From the NCBI GenBank assembly GCA_027686065.1, contig JAQCTH010000018.1, forward strand, positions 1-52,601: a stretch of DNA of 52,601 nucleotides, written 5' to 3'. How positions within the stretch are numbered: the first letter of the stretch is position 1; each line of letters begins with the position of its first letter. This DNA comes from Clostridiaceae bacterium AF10-41. Lineage in GTDB: Bacteria; Bacillota; Clostridia; Clostridiales; Clostridiaceae. The notes beneath the pieces were generated by a model. It did no database searches. It was not told the DNA's origin and saw nothing but the letters and a program-made list of their open reading frames with translations. A program made the position numbers and the translations under genes. Positions 18,183 through 29,483 of the stretch are shown one piece after another.

Positions 18183-19550
18183 ATGAAAAGAAAGTATTTA
18201 TCATTAGCATTAGCTGCCGTAATGTCAGCATCTATTTTTGTGGGATGTGGGAAAAAAGAAAGTAAGGATCAAGGTGAAAAAATTCAAATATCTTATATTA
18301 ACTGGAACCTTGCTACAGAAGAAGAAAACAATATAGAAAGAAGAATGATAGAAGAATATGAGAAGCAAAATCCTAATATAGACATTGTTATTGCAGATTA
18401 TATAGATACGGCAGATTATGGAAATTCATTAACAACTGCAGCTGCTGGTGGAAAGTTACCAGATGTAGTTATGTTACAAAATATACCTACAGGGTTATCA
18501 AATGAATGGTTAATGGATATTAGTGAATTTATTAAAGATGATAAAGACTGGAGCAAGATATCAAAACCAGTTGTTGAGTCAACACAAGTAGGAAAAGGAA
18601 CATATGCAATTCCAGCAGGTCAATTTTTAGTTGGATATGTAGTAAATAAAGATCTATTTGAAAGAGAAAATGTAAAGCAACCAGAAATAGGATATACATT
18701 TGAAGATTTAGAAGCAGCTATAAAGGCTATGAATCAACCAAGTAAAAATGTAGCTGGGTTGGGTGTTGAATTATCAATGCTTGAATGGTATCCAGCATTA
18801 ACAAATGAAAAATATGGATGGTATACATTTGATGGTCAAAATTATAATCTTACAGATCCATCATTCAAGGAAGTGTTAGAAAAAGCAAATTCTTTTGTTA
18901 AAAATGGATTAGTGTACGATGCTTTACCACAAGAGCAAAAAGATAAATTCAATGGAACTAATGAAGAAGAAGTTTGGTTACAAGGTCAAATTGCTATAAG
19001 ATATGATGGAACTTGGTCAGCTAACAATTTAAAAAATGCTAATTTCTCAGCACAATTCATTGGATTACCAAACAATAAGAATGTTATAGTTAATGACTAT
19101 ATGGGTATTTCAAATAAATCTGAGCATGCAAAAGAAGCTTATGAATTTGCAAAATGGATGACATTCTCAAAAGAAGGTACTTTAAAGAGAATAGAATTAG
19201 CAGAAGCTAATGACTTAGCATGGGGATCACTTCCAATATTAAATGATACTGAAGTTAATGAAAAGTACTTTAACTGGAATAATATTCCTGGAGTTCTAGA
19301 AGCTTACGAAAACTTAGATAATAGTATAGTTGAAGCTGTTAAGGTTGTTCCTGGATATGTGAAATCAAGATGGGAAGCACCAACTGGCGTTAAGATTGGT
19401 GATAAAGAAAATGCAAACGTTGGGGATGTAATATTTGATATGGTAAGAGGAACTACTAAACCAGAAGATTATTTATCACAAATAAATGATTTAGCAAACC
19501 AAAATTATAAAGAAGCAAATGAAGCAATTCAAAAAGTAGTAGAAAAATAA
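18183..19550 (+). CDS. Sugar ABC transporter solute-binding lipoprotein
   Basis: Extracellular solute-binding protein (family 1, maltose-binding-like). It starts with a lipoprotein signal peptide whose lipobox FVGC places the anchoring Cys at about residue 22. The mature protein has the two-lobed pattern: YINWN near the N-terminus, PDVVMLQNIP, then YAIPAGQFLVGYVVNK, and a C-terminal EAYEFAKWMTFSKEG segment. The length of 455 residues is typical. The proposed ligand is a beta-1,2-gluco-oligosaccharide, from genetic context only. It is first in a seven-gene operon with gaps of 33 bp or less. The start follows TGGAGGG. Confidence 0.88.
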   Translation: MKRKYLSLALAAVMSASIFVGCGKKESKDQGEKIQISYINWNLATEEENNIERRMIEEYEKQNPNIDIVIADYIDTADYGNSLTTAAAGGKLPDVVMLQNIPTGLSNEWLMDISEFIKDDKDWSKISKPVVESTQVGKGTYAIPAGQFLVGYVVNKDLFERENVKQPEIGYTFEDLEAAIKAMNQPSKNVAGLGVELSMLEWYPALTNEKYGWYTFDGQNYNLTDPSFKEVLEKANSFVKNGLVYDALPQEQKDKFNGTNEEEVWLQGQIAIRYDGTWSANNLKNANFSAQFIGLPNNKNVIVNDYMGISNKSEHAKEAYEFAKWMTFSKEGTLKRIELAEANDLAWGSLPILNDTEVNEKYFNWNNIPGVLEAYENLDNSIVEAVKVVPGYVKSRWEAPTGVKIGDKENANVGDVIFDMVRGTTKPEDYLSQINDLANQNYKEANEAIQKVVEK

Positions 19551-19583
19551 TAGAAAATAATTGGATTAAGGAGGTAGAATATC

Positions 19584-22505
19584 GTGCTCAAAAGATTTAA
19601 GATCATTCCATTAATTATCATGGTATTATGTTTTACTTTTTTTGGAGACTCTCTAAGGGTATTAGGAGAGACACAAGAAAAAACAGATGTTATTGAAGAG
19701 CGATATTCTACCGTTTATTCTACCTGGAGAAATGAAGGAGTAAAAGTCAGTGATGATTTTTACTCCAAAATATATTCAGAAGAATTTACGGTAAGCAATA
19801 ATAAGAGCATTTTAGATAAAAAAGATTCAAGGGGTTATGGTAAAAAGGTAGTAGAATTAAAAAAAGATCAATCAGTAAAATTTCAAATAGAGACAAAAGA
19901 AGAAGGACTATATGAACTTAGTGTAGATTATTTTCCATTAAGTAATGGCTTAGTTCCAATACAAGGACAAATTAAAGTAAATGATGAATTTCAATACTTT
20001 GAGGCAAGAAGATTTGTTTTTCCAGTATTATGGGAAAATGAAAGTTTAGATTTTAAATTTGATAGAAATGGTAACGAAGTGATGCCACTTCAAAAACAAG
20101 TAGAAACATGGCTTAATACAAGCTTTAGAGACTCAAGTTATAGGGAACCAGAAAATTTAAAGATTAAACTAAAAGCAGGAATTAATACTATTGAAATTTT
20201 AGGAAGTAGTGGAGAGATTTTAATAGGTGATATAACTATATCAGCACCAATTAAGTATGATACATATGAAGAATATAGAAATGGGTTAGAAAATAAAAAT
20301 AAAAAAACTGGAGTATTAATTATACAAGAAGGTGAAAAGAATAAATATAAAAACAATACTGCGTCTGGAGCCTATTCAAGTAGGGATATAGCAGTATCAC
20401 CATACGATACAAATAAATTATTATTAAACACTTTTAATAGTAAAAAAAGTGGTCAAACAGTTTATTATGAAATTGAAGTTGAAGAATCAGGGCTATATAA
20501 CCTAGCATTTAAGATCAAGCAAGATTCTAAAACTAATGCTAAAGTATATAGAACTATAACTATAGACAATAAAATTCCATTTGCAGAAGCAAAATCCTTT
20601 GCTTTTAATAGTACAAAAAAATGGCAAACAGTTTCTTTTGGAAATGAAAATGGGAATTTTGAAATATTTTTAGAAAAAGGTACGCATTTGATAGGATTAG
20701 AAGCAGATGCTAGTACCCATAATGATATTATCACAACATTATCTGAAGTTATGAGTGATGTTAATGATTTAAGTCTTGAAATTAAAAAGATAATTGGAAA
20801 CAATGATGATCCCTATAGAGATTGGGATATAACAGATTATATACCTGGTATAGAAAAAGATTTAATTGCTATGGCGGATAACATAGAAAAAGAATTACAG
20901 ATTTCTATAGAGAAAAATGGTAGTGAAGATGTTGAGGAGTTTAATAAGCTAAAGATAGCTATTAATAAGTTAAGAGAATTAGCCTCTGACCCTAATAAGT
21001 TACCAAATAAACTTGGACAACTATCTGAAGGATCAGGCTCAGTATCACAAATGCTAGGAGATGTAATAGCTTTATTAGAATCACAACCATTAATGTTAGA
21101 TCAAATATATTTATATTCAGACGATATTAAATTACCAGAATATGGTACTTCAATATTGAAAAAAGTATCAGAAGGCATAAAAAGATTTGCGCATTCTTTT
21201 GTTTCTAAGCAGAAAGTGGAGGCTAAAGAAGATGAAGTTGTTTTAAATATTTGGGTAAATAGAGCAAGAAGTTATGTAGATATACTGCAAAAAATAGCAG
21301 ATGAAGAATTTACAAGTACTACGGGAATAAAAGTTAACTTTTCTGTAATGCCAAATGAGCAAAAGCTTGTTTTAGCCAATTCAGCAGGAACACAGCCAGA
21401 TATAGCATTGGGTTTAAGTACTACTATTCCATATGAGTTTGCAATAAGAAATTCTGCATTAGACTTAACACAATTTGAAGATTTCAAAAATATTATAGGA
21501 AACTTTTCATCAGGAGCTTTAATATCCTACATGATGGAAGACGGTGTTTATGGATTACCAGAAACGCAAGATTTTTATGTAACTTTTTATAGAAAAGATA
21601 TATTAAGTAAATTAGGAATTCCTGTACCAGATACATGGAATGAGGTTATAGAAATATTACCTGAATTACAAAGGTATGGTATGAATTATTATACTCCACT
21701 TGCATTATCAGCAGGATCTAAACCATTTATGTTTACAGCTCCATTTATATATCAAAATGGTGGAGATATATATAATCAAGAGTCTATGGAAGTAGATTTA
21801 AATTCAGAAGAAGCTTTAAATGGAATAAAATTAATGACAGATATATTTAGTATATATGGATTACCTCTGCAAGTACCTAATTTCTATAATCATTTTAGAT
21901 ATGGAACATTACCTATTGGAATAGGAAATATGGAAAATTATTTAAAACTTAAAAATGCTGCACCAGAATTAGAAGGGTCTTGGGCCTTAGCTCCACATCC
22001 AGGAATTGAAGGAGAAGATGGAGTTGTAAAGAGATGGGCTACTGGATCAGCACAATCAAGTATGATTTTCAAAGACACAAAAAATAAAGAAGAAGCTTGG
22101 GAATTCTTAAAGTGGTGGCTATCCACAGATACACAAGTAAATTTTGCATATCAATTACAAAATATCTATGGACCTGAATATGTTTGGAGTACAGCTAACT
22201 TAGAAGCATTTAAACAGCTTCCAATAGACGAAGAAGATAAGAATGCTATACTAGAGCAATGGAAGTGGCTAATAGAAGTTCCAAAATTACCAGGTGGTTA
22301 TATGGTAGAAAGAGAATTAAGTAATGTTTGGAGTAAAATAGTATTTAATGATGAAAATCCAAGAGCAGCAATTGATAATGCTGTAATCACCATGAATAGA
22401 GAATTAAAACGTAAGTTAGAAGAGTTCGGATATATGAAAGATGGCAAAATAATAAAACAATATAGAATTCCAACAATTGAAAAATTAGAAAGTTGGGGTG
22501 AGTAG
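19584..22505 (+). CDS. Giant solute-binding protein fused to carbohydrate-binding-like domains
   Basis: A 973-residue exported protein with a signal sequence but no lipobox. Residues about 60-235 and 265-390 look like two related beta-sandwich modules, each with phrases such as [12 protein letters not shown] and [12 protein letters not shown] and with [13 protein letters not shown] or [12 protein letters not shown]. This is the pattern of carbohydrate-binding-module-like domains. A helical linker (about 395-545) follows. From about residue 550 there is a complete family 1 solute-binding domain ([57 protein letters not shown]). The GTG start at 19584 has GGAGGT upstream. The gene lies between the ordinary binding protein and the first permease. 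I infer that it captures or presents a large glucan to a permease pair. Confidence 0.82.
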   Translation: MLKRFKIIPLIIMVLCFTFFGDSLRVLGETQEKTDVIEERYSTVYSTWRNEGVKVSDDFYSKIYSEEFTVSNNKSILDKKDSRGYGKKVVELKKDQSVKFQIETKEEGLYELSVDYFPLSNGLVPIQGQIKVNDEFQYFEARRFVFPVLWENESLDFKFDRNGNEVMPLQKQVETWLNTSFRDSSYREPENLKIKLKAGINTIEILGSSGEILIGDITISAPIKYDTYEEYRNGLENKNKKTGVLIIQEGEKNKYKNNTASGAYSSRDIAVSPYDTNKLLLNTFNSKKSGQTVYYEIEVEESGLYNLAFKIKQDSKTNAKVYRTITIDNKIPFAEAKSFAFNSTKKWQTVSFGNENGNFEIFLEKGTHLIGLEADASTHNDIITTLSEVMSDVNDLSLEIKKIIGNNDDPYRDWDITDYIPGIEKDLIAMADNIEKELQISIEKNGSEDVEEFNKLKIAINKLRELASDPNKLPNKLGQLSEGSGSVSQMLGDVIALLESQPLMLDQIYLYSDDIKLPEYGTSILKKVSEGIKRFAHSFVSKQKVEAKEDEVVLNIWVNRARSYVDILQKIADEEFTSTTGIKVNFSVMPNEQKLVLANSAGTQPDIALGLSTTIPYEFAIRNSALDLTQFEDFKNIIGNFSSGALISYMMEDGVYGLPETQDFYVTFYRKDILSKLGIPVPDTWNEVIEILPELQRYGMNYYTPLALSAGSKPFMFTAPFIYQNGGDIYNQESMEVDLNSEEALNGIKLMTDIFSIYGLPLQVPNFYNHFRYGTLPIGIGNMENYLKLKNAAPELEGSWALAPHPGIEGEDGVVKRWATGSAQSSMIFKDTKNKEEAWEFLKWWLSTDTQVNFAYQLQNIYGPEYVWSTANLEAFKQLPIDEEDKNAILEQWKWLIEVPKLPGGYMVERELSNVWSKIVFNDENPRAAIDNAVITMNRELKRKLEEFGYMKDGKIIKQYRIPTIEKLESWGE

Positions 22506-22509
22506 TAAT

Positions 22510-23466
22510 ATGGATAAATCAGCTGAAACAATTAAAAGCAGCAAATTAATAAATAGAATAAGAAAAACTAATAAAGGTGAAAAAAACAAAGAAGCTCTAA
22601 ATGCTTATTTATTTTTAAGTCCATATTTAATTTTATTTATATTATTTATTGTTTTACCTGTTGTAATGGCTTTGGGACTTTCTTTAACGAATTTTAATGC
22701 TGTAGAAGCACCGAGCTTTATAGGATTAAAAAATTATATAACTTTACTAACTCAAGATTCAGAATTTATGCAATATGTACTACCTAACACCATAAAATTT
22801 GCGTTAATAGCTGGACCTGTAGGTTATTTTCTTTCATTCATATTAGCATGGATGCTTGCACAAATACCTAAAAAACCACGAACAATACTAGCTTTGATAT
22901 TATACTCTCCATCTATGACAGCAGGAGTTGCAATGACTGTAGTATGGACTATTTTGTTTAGTGGTGACCAAACAGGGTATTTAAACAGTGTACTTATTAA
23001 TCTAGGAGTAATAACTGATCCAATACAATGGTTACAATCGCCTAAATACCTTATGATAATTATGATAATAGTAACTTTATGGAGTAGCATGGGCGTTGGA
23101 TTCCTAGCAATGCTTGCTGGAGTTCTGAATATTGATACTGAGATATATGAAGCTGGATATATAGATGGAATATCTAATAGATTCCAAGAAATAATTCATA
23201 TAACTATTCCATCAATGAAGCCTCAAATGCTATTTGGAGCAGTAATGGCTGTTGTTGGAACCTTCCAGGCGGGGGCAATAGGAGTTCAGCTTTCGGGTGC
23301 TAATCCGACACCACAATATTCAGGGCAACTGATAGTAAACCATATAGAAGATTTTGGATTTATAAGATATGAAATGGGGTATGCAGCAGCTATATCCGTT
23401 GCATTACTATTGATGATATGGTTAAGCTCTAAAGTTGTTTGGAGATTATTCGGAGAAAATGATTAG
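22510..23466 (+). CDS. ABC sugar transporter permease, first pair (MalF-like)
   Basis: Integral membrane permease of the carbohydrate uptake-1 family, with about six transmembrane helices. The EAA loop that contacts the ATPase is visible as [25 protein letters not shown] near residue 230 (EAxxxDG...IxxPxxxP). A roughly 25-residue basic N-terminal extension precedes the first helix. An in-frame GTG at 22498 overlaps the upstream gene, but the ATG at 22510 is better spaced from GGGGTGAG. It is followed 15 bp later by its partner permease. No ATPase gene accompanies it. Confidence 0.9.
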   Translation: MDKSAETIKSSKLINRIRKTNKGEKNKEALNAYLFLSPYLILFILFIVLPVVMALGLSLTNFNAVEAPSFIGLKNYITLLTQDSEFMQYVLPNTIKFALIAGPVGYFLSFILAWMLAQIPKKPRTILALILYSPSMTAGVAMTVVWTILFSGDQTGYLNSVLINLGVITDPIQWLQSPKYLMIIMIIVTLWSSMGVGFLAMLAGVLNIDTEIYEAGYIDGISNRFQEIIHITIPSMKPQMLFGAVMAVVGTFQAGAIGVQLSGANPTPQYSGQLIVNHIEDFGFIRYEMGYAAAISVALLLMIWLSSKVVWRLFGEND

Positions 23467-23481
23467 TTAGGAGGAATTTAA

Positions 23482-24354
23482 ATGGCAAGTTTTCATGGTA
23501 CTAAAATAAATCCTGATAAATTTGATAAAAGCCAGATAAAGTTCTATTTAGTATTAATACCTATGGCTATATTTATGGGATTACCAATAGTTTATATTAT
23601 ATCACATGCATTTAAACCTATGGATGAGCTATTTGCATATCCACCAAGATTTTTTGTTAGTCACCCTACTTTTGATAATTTTGATAGTCTTTTTGCAGCT
23701 ATGGATTTATCAGGAGTTCCTATTACTAGATATTTATTTAATAGTTTAACATCAACTTTATTGATTGTTGTTTTAACAATTGTAATAAGTGCACTAGCTG
23801 GATTTGCATTATCCAAAAAGAAGTTTAAATTAAAGGGGATTATATTTGAAATAAATACCCTTGCATTAATGTTTGTGCCAATAGCAGTGGGAATTCCTAG
23901 ATATTTAATAATAGTAAAAACAGGATTAATAGATAATTTTTGGGCACATATTCTGCCAGTGCTTGCAATGCCTATGGGAATATTCTTGGTAAAACAATTT
24001 ATGGATCAACTTCCAGATGCCCTTATAGAGGCAGCTAAAATAGATGGAGCAAGTGACTTGACTATATTTTTTAGAATAGTTATGCCATTAGTAAAACCGG
24101 CTTTAGCTACTATTGCAATATTATCATTCCAAACAGCATGGAATAATATAGAACCCTCAACTTTATATATAAACAATGAATCTTTAAAGAACTTTGCATT
24201 TTATATGTCAACATTAACGTCAGCTAATACAGGAATTGCAGGGCAAGGTATGGCAGCCGCATCAGCTTTAATAATGTTTATACCAAATCTTTTAATATTT
24301 ATATTTATGCAAAGCAAAGTAATGAACACAATGGCTCATTCAGGGATTAAATAG
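23482..24354 (+). CDS. ABC sugar transporter permease, first pair (MalG-like)
   Basis: Second permease of the pair, 290 residues, with about six transmembrane helices. The EAA motif is [24 protein letters not shown] near residue 187. AGGAGG lies upstream of the ATG. The C-terminus ([15 protein letters not shown]) is the usual short cytoplasmic tail of this family. It presumably forms a heterodimeric channel with the preceding gene product and uses a shared MsmK/MsiK-type ATPase encoded elsewhere. Confidence 0.9.
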   Translation: MASFHGTKINPDKFDKSQIKFYLVLIPMAIFMGLPIVYIISHAFKPMDELFAYPPRFFVSHPTFDNFDSLFAAMDLSGVPITRYLFNSLTSTLLIVVLTIVISALAGFALSKKKFKLKGIIFEINTLALMFVPIAVGIPRYLIIVKTGLIDNFWAHILPVLAMPMGIFLVKQFMDQLPDALIEAAKIDGASDLTIFFRIVMPLVKPALATIAILSFQTAWNNIEPSTLYINNESLKNFAFYMSTLTSANTGIAGQGMAAASALIMFIPNLLIFIFMQSKVMNTMAHSGIK

Positions 24355-24366
24355 TGTGGTGATAAG

Positions 24367-26382
24367 ATGAAGAAGAAGATATTAGCAAAAATAACAGTCC
24401 TATTAGCTTTAATATTATGTATTACTACACCTTTAAAAGCTTTTGCTAAAGCACCATATAAAACATATACCGGCGGTCCAAATAAAGAGATTGTGGAAAC
24501 ACAAACAGCTTATGAACCATCTAATATTTTAAAGCTACAGACAAATTCTCCGGAAGATATGTTTTTAGATGAAGATAATACATTATATATAGCAGATACA
24601 GGAAATTCGAGAATATTAGTATTAAAAGATGATGAAGTTAAAAATATTGGTGTAAATATATTAAAGAAGCCAACAGGGGTTTACGTAAATTCAGAAGGCA
24701 TATATGTTGCAGATAGTGAAAATAAAAAAGTTTATATTTTCAGTAAGGATGGATCCTTAAAACAAGAAATCGAAAGACCTACAGAACCTTTATTTGGGAA
24801 GAATACTCAGTTTATTCCCAAAAAAATATCAGTAGATAATAGAGGAAATATATATGTAGTAAGTGAAGGTTCTAGTAATGGATTAATTCAGCTTAATAAT
24901 CAAGGAAAATTTACAGGATATTTTGGAAGTAATAGTACACAAACAACATTCAAAATGATATTACAAAGAATATTTTTTACTGAAAATCAAAAAGGACAAT
25001 TATTTAAAAATGCTCCACCATCTCCTACTAATGTAGTAATAGATGAGAAGGGGTTAGTATATACTGCCACATACGGAATAGAAAGTAATGTAATTAAAAA
25101 GTTTAATGTTTCAGGAAGCAATATACTAAATGGAAAAGTTGATGAACTGACTAATACAATTATAGATATAGAGGTTGATAAGGATGGAAACATATTCGCA
25201 ATGGACGAGCAAGGTTCTATTTTTGAATATGATAGTTATGGGAATTTACTATTTGCCTTTGGAGGAATAAGTACTAAGGGAGAGATAAATGGACTAACAA
25301 AAAATCCAATTGCTATTTCTATAAAAGATAGTGGAAATTTATTAGTATTAGACAAAGAAAAAAATATGATTCAGGAATATTCAATTACAAACTTTACTAA
25401 AGAGTTACATTTAGGGGTTTCTTTATATAAGGAAGGACTTTATCTAGAAAGTGAAAATAATTGGAATAATATTTTAAAGATGAATAGTTCATTTATTCTT
25501 TCTTATCAGGCTTTAGCAAAATCTTATTTTAAACAAGGGTTAAATGAAGAGGCACTAACTTCTTTTAAATTAGCAGAAGATAAAGCTGGATATTCACAAG
25601 CATTTTGGGAGATAAGAAATCAATGGTTACAAAGCAATTTGGCAAAAATAATAGTAATACTTATAATCTTAGCGATTATTTGGTCGGCTTTAAAATTTGT
25701 TGATAGAAAGAAAAGGATATTTAATCCAATTAGAAGACAAAAGGAAAAAATAATAAATAATAAATTAATTGCGGAAATACTTTATGCAAAGCGATTTATT
25801 AAAAAACCAATAGATTCATATTATGAATTAAAAAGAATGAATAAAGTATCAGTAATTTCATCTACAATTTTATATATATGGTTTATAGTACTACAAATTA
25901 CAGGTATATATTTAAAAGGATATTTATTTAAAAATGTTATAGTACAACATGTAAATTTATTAAAAGAAATATCAATTGTAATAGTACCATTAGTATTATG
26001 GATTATAGCAAATTATATGATAGCTACCATTAATGATGGAGAAGGTAAATTAAAGGATGTCTATAATGGAACTATTTATGCACTGACACCATATTTAATA
26101 TGGATGTTACCATTACAATTAATAACTAATGTTTTAAGTTTGAATGAAGGCTTTATATATAGTTTTGGTACTTTAATTATATATACATGGTGTGCGATAT
26201 TAATGTTTTTAATGGTAAAGGAAGTTCACAATTATTCAGGTAAAGAAACTGTTAAGATAATATTATTGACTGCTTTTGGAATGGTAATAATAGTTTTATT
26301 AGTAGCTATAATATTTATATTGATAGATCATCAGTTAGATTTTATTAATTCGATTATACAGGAGTTGAAGATACGTGGGTAA
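24367..26382 (+). CDS. NHL-repeat, TPR and Yip1-type membrane protein
   Basis: A 671-residue protein with an unusual domain order. A signal peptide is followed by an NHL-type beta-propeller (about residues 50-340), with repeated units such as DMFLDEDNTLYIADTGNSRI, GVYVNSEGIYVADSENKKV and ISVDNRGNIYVVSEG. Next come one or two TPR-like helices (about 355-405), a transmembrane helix (about 425-443), a charged linker, and a C-terminal block of about five hydrophobic helices (about 495-665) that looks like a Yip1-family domain. The propeller would face outside and the helices sit in the membrane. It is embedded between the two permease pairs and overlaps the DUF5696 gene by 8 bp. Its function is unknown; a role in assembling or gating the transporter, or in sensing glucan, is inference. 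Confidence 0.75.
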   Translation: MKKKILAKITVLLALILCITTPLKAFAKAPYKTYTGGPNKEIVETQTAYEPSNILKLQTNSPEDMFLDEDNTLYIADTGNSRILVLKDDEVKNIGVNILKKPTGVYVNSEGIYVADSENKKVYIFSKDGSLKQEIERPTEPLFGKNTQFIPKKISVDNRGNIYVVSEGSSNGLIQLNNQGKFTGYFGSNSTQTTFKMILQRIFFTENQKGQLFKNAPPSPTNVVIDEKGLVYTATYGIESNVIKKFNVSGSNILNGKVDELTNTIIDIEVDKDGNIFAMDEQGSIFEYDSYGNLLFAFGGISTKGEINGLTKNPIAISIKDSGNLLVLDKEKNMIQEYSITNFTKELHLGVSLYKEGLYLESENNWNNILKMNSSFILSYQALAKSYFKQGLNEEALTSFKLAEDKAGYSQAFWEIRNQWLQSNLAKIIVILIILAIIWSALKFVDRKKRIFNPIRRQKEKIINNKLIAEILYAKRFIKKPIDSYYELKRMNKVSVISSTILYIWFIVLQITGIYLKGYLFKNVIVQHVNLLKEISIVIVPLVLWIIANYMIATINDGEGKLKDVYNGTIYALTPYLIWMLPLQLITNVLSLNEGFIYSFGTLIIYTWCAILMFLMVKEVHNYSGKETVKIILLTAFGMVIIVLLVAIIFILIDHQLDFINSIIQELKIRG

Positions 26383-28585
26383 GAAAAAAATATTAGCAAT
26401 AGTAGTTACAGCTATACTTACCTTAAATATAGGAACAGTTGCTTTAGCTACTAATAATGAAGTAGTACATCTTAATAATAGTGGAACTAGAAAAGAAGGA
26501 CAAAATAAAATAATACAAAATAAAGAAATACCAAGTAGTTATACAAAGGTTTCAGAAAATAGTAATTTAGAGTTATATTTAAATGAAAATACATTAGGTA
26601 TAAAGGTTAAAAATAAAGTTACAGGATACATTTGGGATTCAACAATAGATATAGAAGAAGAAGACTTAAATCAAATATGGCAAGGCTTAGCAGAATCAGC
26701 TATAACTATTGAATATATGAATGAAAAAGGTAAAGTAGAAAAAGTTTCTATTTCTAATGGAAAACCTAAAATGAATATAAATAAGACTAGTGATGGCTTT
26801 AAAGTGAAACTAGATTTTAATAAACTAGGTTTTGAATTTGAAATTAAAGTAACATTAGATGATACTTCACTTAATGTATCTATAGATAATGATTCAATAA
26901 AAGAAAAGAAAGAAAAAATACAGTTACAATCAATATATGTATATCCATTTATGGGAGCAACTAAAAATCAAGATATTTCAGGATATATGTTTGTCCCTGA
27001 TGGAAGTGGTGGATTGATTAGATTAGAGGAAAAAAACAGTATCTCAACAGAACCATATGTAAATAAAATATATGGGGATGATTATGGGATTAAAGGCGTG
27101 ACAGATTCAGGAATAAGAATGAATGAAGTAGAAAAAATAAAGTATCCTGTATTTGGTATGGTTCATAACATAGATGAAAATGGATTTTTAGCAATTATTG
27201 ATAAAGGTTCAGAGTTTGGAGAGATAAATGCATATCCAAGTGGAATAACAACAAAATATAATTGGATAACTTCCAGATTTGTATTTAGAGATTCTTATTT
27301 TCAACAAACTAATAAAAAGGGTGATGGAGTTGTAGTCAATCAAAAAGAAGCTAATAAATTTGATATATCAGTTACTTATAATTTCTTAAGTAAAGAAGAT
27401 GCCAATTATATAGGCATGGCTAAAAAATACCAAAGTGTACTTTTACAAAATGGAACATTGACTAAAAAAGAAAATGAAAAATCAGATATTCCATTGAAAT
27501 TAGAATTTCTTATGAGTGAAAATGAAAAAGCATTTATAGGAAGAAAGTTAGTTGAAATGACAACCATCGAAGATATAAGAAATATTACATCAAGTTTAAT
27601 AGATGAAAATATAAATAATCTTCAGATTGTTGCAAGGGGATGGACTAAAGGCGGAGCTGGAGGAGCAGCCTTAAATCATAAATCTTTTGAAAATAAGGTA
27701 GGATCATCTTCAGACTGGGAAAAGCTTAATAAGGAATTAGAAGATAAAGATATATTAACTTATATGTACACTGATTATAGTAAAGTTTTTGAAAGTGCTA
27801 AGGGGGTCTCCTTAGTAAAAGACAGTGCACAAACAATATCAGAGCAAATAATTAAATCAGGTTATTTAGGATTTAATCTTGTGGCACCAAAAACAGCTAA
27901 AGACTTTTTTGAGAATGATCAAGAATATTTTCAAAAGTATGGAATAAAAAATATAGCCATAGATTCAATAGGTTATAATTTATATTCAAATTATAATAAG
28001 AAAAATCAATCAACAAGAACAGAAGCTATGGAAATTAGTAAGGAAATATTAGGAAATAGTAGTACAAATAATGCATTGTATGAGCCAAATGATTATTTAT
28101 GGAAATATACTGATAGTTATTATGGAATACCGATGAGTTCTTCTAACTATACCTTAATAACAGATAATGTACCTTTCTTACAGATAGTATTAAAAGGATA
28201 TGTTAATTATTTTGCACCAGAACTAAATTTTATAGCAGGCTCTAAGGATGCACTGTTACAAATGATAGATTATTCTGCATATCCAAGCTACTACATAACA
28301 AAAGAAGATTCAGTAAAACTAATAAATACTTCTAGTAGATGGCTATATACATCTAAATTTGATATATGGAACGATCAAATTAGAGAACAGTATAACTTTA
28401 TAAATTCGGCGTTAAAAAATGTAGAAGGCCAAACTATTATAGATAGAAATATATTAGAAGATGGAATTGTTGAGACAGTATACTCAAACAATACGAGAAT
28501 ACTAGTGAATTACAATGAATCAGCCTATGAATATAATGGAGTCTTAATAGATGGAAAAGATTTCAAAGTAATTGGAGGGAATTAG
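26375..28585 (+). CDS. DUF5696 secreted protein, possible glycoside hydrolase-like fold
   Basis: A 736-residue exported protein (signal peptide about residues 3-25). The first half is beta-rich: LELYLNENTLGIKVKNKVTG, then GYMFVPDGSGGLIRLEEKN and the PVFGMVHN...GFLAIIDKGSEF segment, like the N-terminal sandwich of several glycosidases. From about residue 370 the pattern changes to alternating strands and helices suggestive of a TIM barrel (LKLEFLMS, NLQIVARGWTKGGAGG, LTYMYTDYSKVF, GFNLVAPKTA, IKNIAIDSIGYNLYSN). The acidic residue in AIDSIG (about 529) is a candidate active-site residue. I recognise this as the DUF5696 family, with no established activity known to me. The GTG start overlaps the preceding gene, indicating translational coupling. 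A cell-surface glucan-processing role is inference. Confidence 0.7.
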   Translation: MGKKKILAIVVTAILTLNIGTVALATNNEVVHLNNSGTRKEGQNKIIQNKEIPSSYTKVSENSNLELYLNENTLGIKVKNKVTGYIWDSTIDIEEEDLNQIWQGLAESAITIEYMNEKGKVEKVSISNGKPKMNINKTSDGFKVKLDFNKLGFEFEIKVTLDDTSLNVSIDNDSIKEKKEKIQLQSIYVYPFMGATKNQDISGYMFVPDGSGGLIRLEEKNSISTEPYVNKIYGDDYGIKGVTDSGIRMNEVEKIKYPVFGMVHNIDENGFLAIIDKGSEFGEINAYPSGITTKYNWITSRFVFRDSYFQQTNKKGDGVVVNQKEANKFDISVTYNFLSKEDANYIGMAKKYQSVLLQNGTLTKKENEKSDIPLKLEFLMSENEKAFIGRKLVEMTTIEDIRNITSSLIDENINNLQIVARGWTKGGAGGAALNHKSFENKVGSSSDWEKLNKELEDKDILTYMYTDYSKVFESAKGVSLVKDSAQTISEQIIKSGYLGFNLVAPKTAKDFFENDQEYFQKYGIKNIAIDSIGYNLYSNYNKKNQSTRTEAMEISKEILGNSSTNNALYEPNDYLWKYTDSYYGIPMSSSNYTLITDNVPFLQIVLKGYVNYFAPELNFIAGSKDALLQMIDYSAYPSYYITKEDSVKLINTSSRWLYTSKFDIWNDQIREQYNFINSALKNVEGQTIIDRNILEDGIVETVYSNNTRILVNYNESAYEYNGVLIDGKDFKVIGGN

Positions 28586-28587
28586 GG

Positions 28588-29457
28588 ATGAAGCTAAAAA
28601 ATAAAACTAAAGAAAGTCTAATAGGCTATAGTTTTATATCTTTGTGGATTATAGGGTTTTTAGTCTTCACCCTTATCCCAATAGGTAGAACAGCATATTT
28701 AAGTTTTAATAAAGTTAAAGTAACTACAGAAGGAATAAAAACAACATTCTTAGGTATTCAAAATTATAAAGATGCTATACTTATGGATATTAAATTTGTA
28801 GATACTTTAATAAGTTATTTAGGGGAAATAGTAATTTATGTTCCTATAATATTAGTATTTTCATTAGCAATGGCAATGATGTTAAATATGGATGTTAAGT
28901 TTAAAGGATTATTTAGAACTATATTTTTCTTACCAGTAATTATAATTAGTGGACCAGTTGTAGAAAAGTTAATAGATAAAGGTGCTATGTCCATTCCAAG
29001 TATTACAAATATAGTAGAAAGTGGAGTTATAACAAGTACAGTACCAGGAGCATTAGGTAATATTATAACTACTGTGCTATCATCATTTATAACAATACTA
29101 TGGTTTTCGGGAGTACCTATATTAATATTTATAGCAGGGCTACAAAAGATAGATAGAGCTGTATATGAAGCAGCAAGTATAGATGGTGCTTCAAAATGGG
29201 AAGGCTTTTGGAAAATAACATTGCCAGCAATAAATCCAATGATTATGTTAAATGTTGTTTATACTATAGTAACAATTTCAATGTTCTCACTAAATGAAGT
29301 AATAATGTATATACAAACAAAATCCTTCGATGATAAATGGGGATTAGGTTATGCATCAGCAATGTCATGGATATACTTTGTAGTTTTATTAGTTATATTA
29401 GGTATATTTATTTTAATTGTTAAACCTAAAAGTGATAAAAAGATCAAGAGAACATAA
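28588..29457 (+). CDS. ABC sugar transporter permease, second pair (MalF-like)
   Basis: A 289-residue permease with about six transmembrane helices, starting 2 bp after the DUF5696 stop behind GGAGGG. The EAA loop reads EAASIDGASKWEGFWKITLPAINP near residue 194. It is distinct in sequence from the first pair, so the operon carries two different channels. Its C-terminal tail ends in a lysine-rich stretch. Confidence 0.89.
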   Translation: MKLKNKTKESLIGYSFISLWIIGFLVFTLIPIGRTAYLSFNKVKVTTEGIKTTFLGIQNYKDAILMDIKFVDTLISYLGEIVIYVPIILVFSLAMAMMLNMDVKFKGLFRTIFFLPVIIISGPVVEKLIDKGAMSIPSITNIVESGVITSTVPGALGNIITTVLSSFITILWFSGVPILIFIAGLQKIDRAVYEAASIDGASKWEGFWKITLPAINPMIMLNVVYTIVTISMFSLNEVIMYIQTKSFDDKWGLGYASAMSWIYFVVLLVILGIFILIVKPKSDKKIKRT

Positions 29458-29483
29458 TATGTATAAGTGAAGGCGTGATTAAA

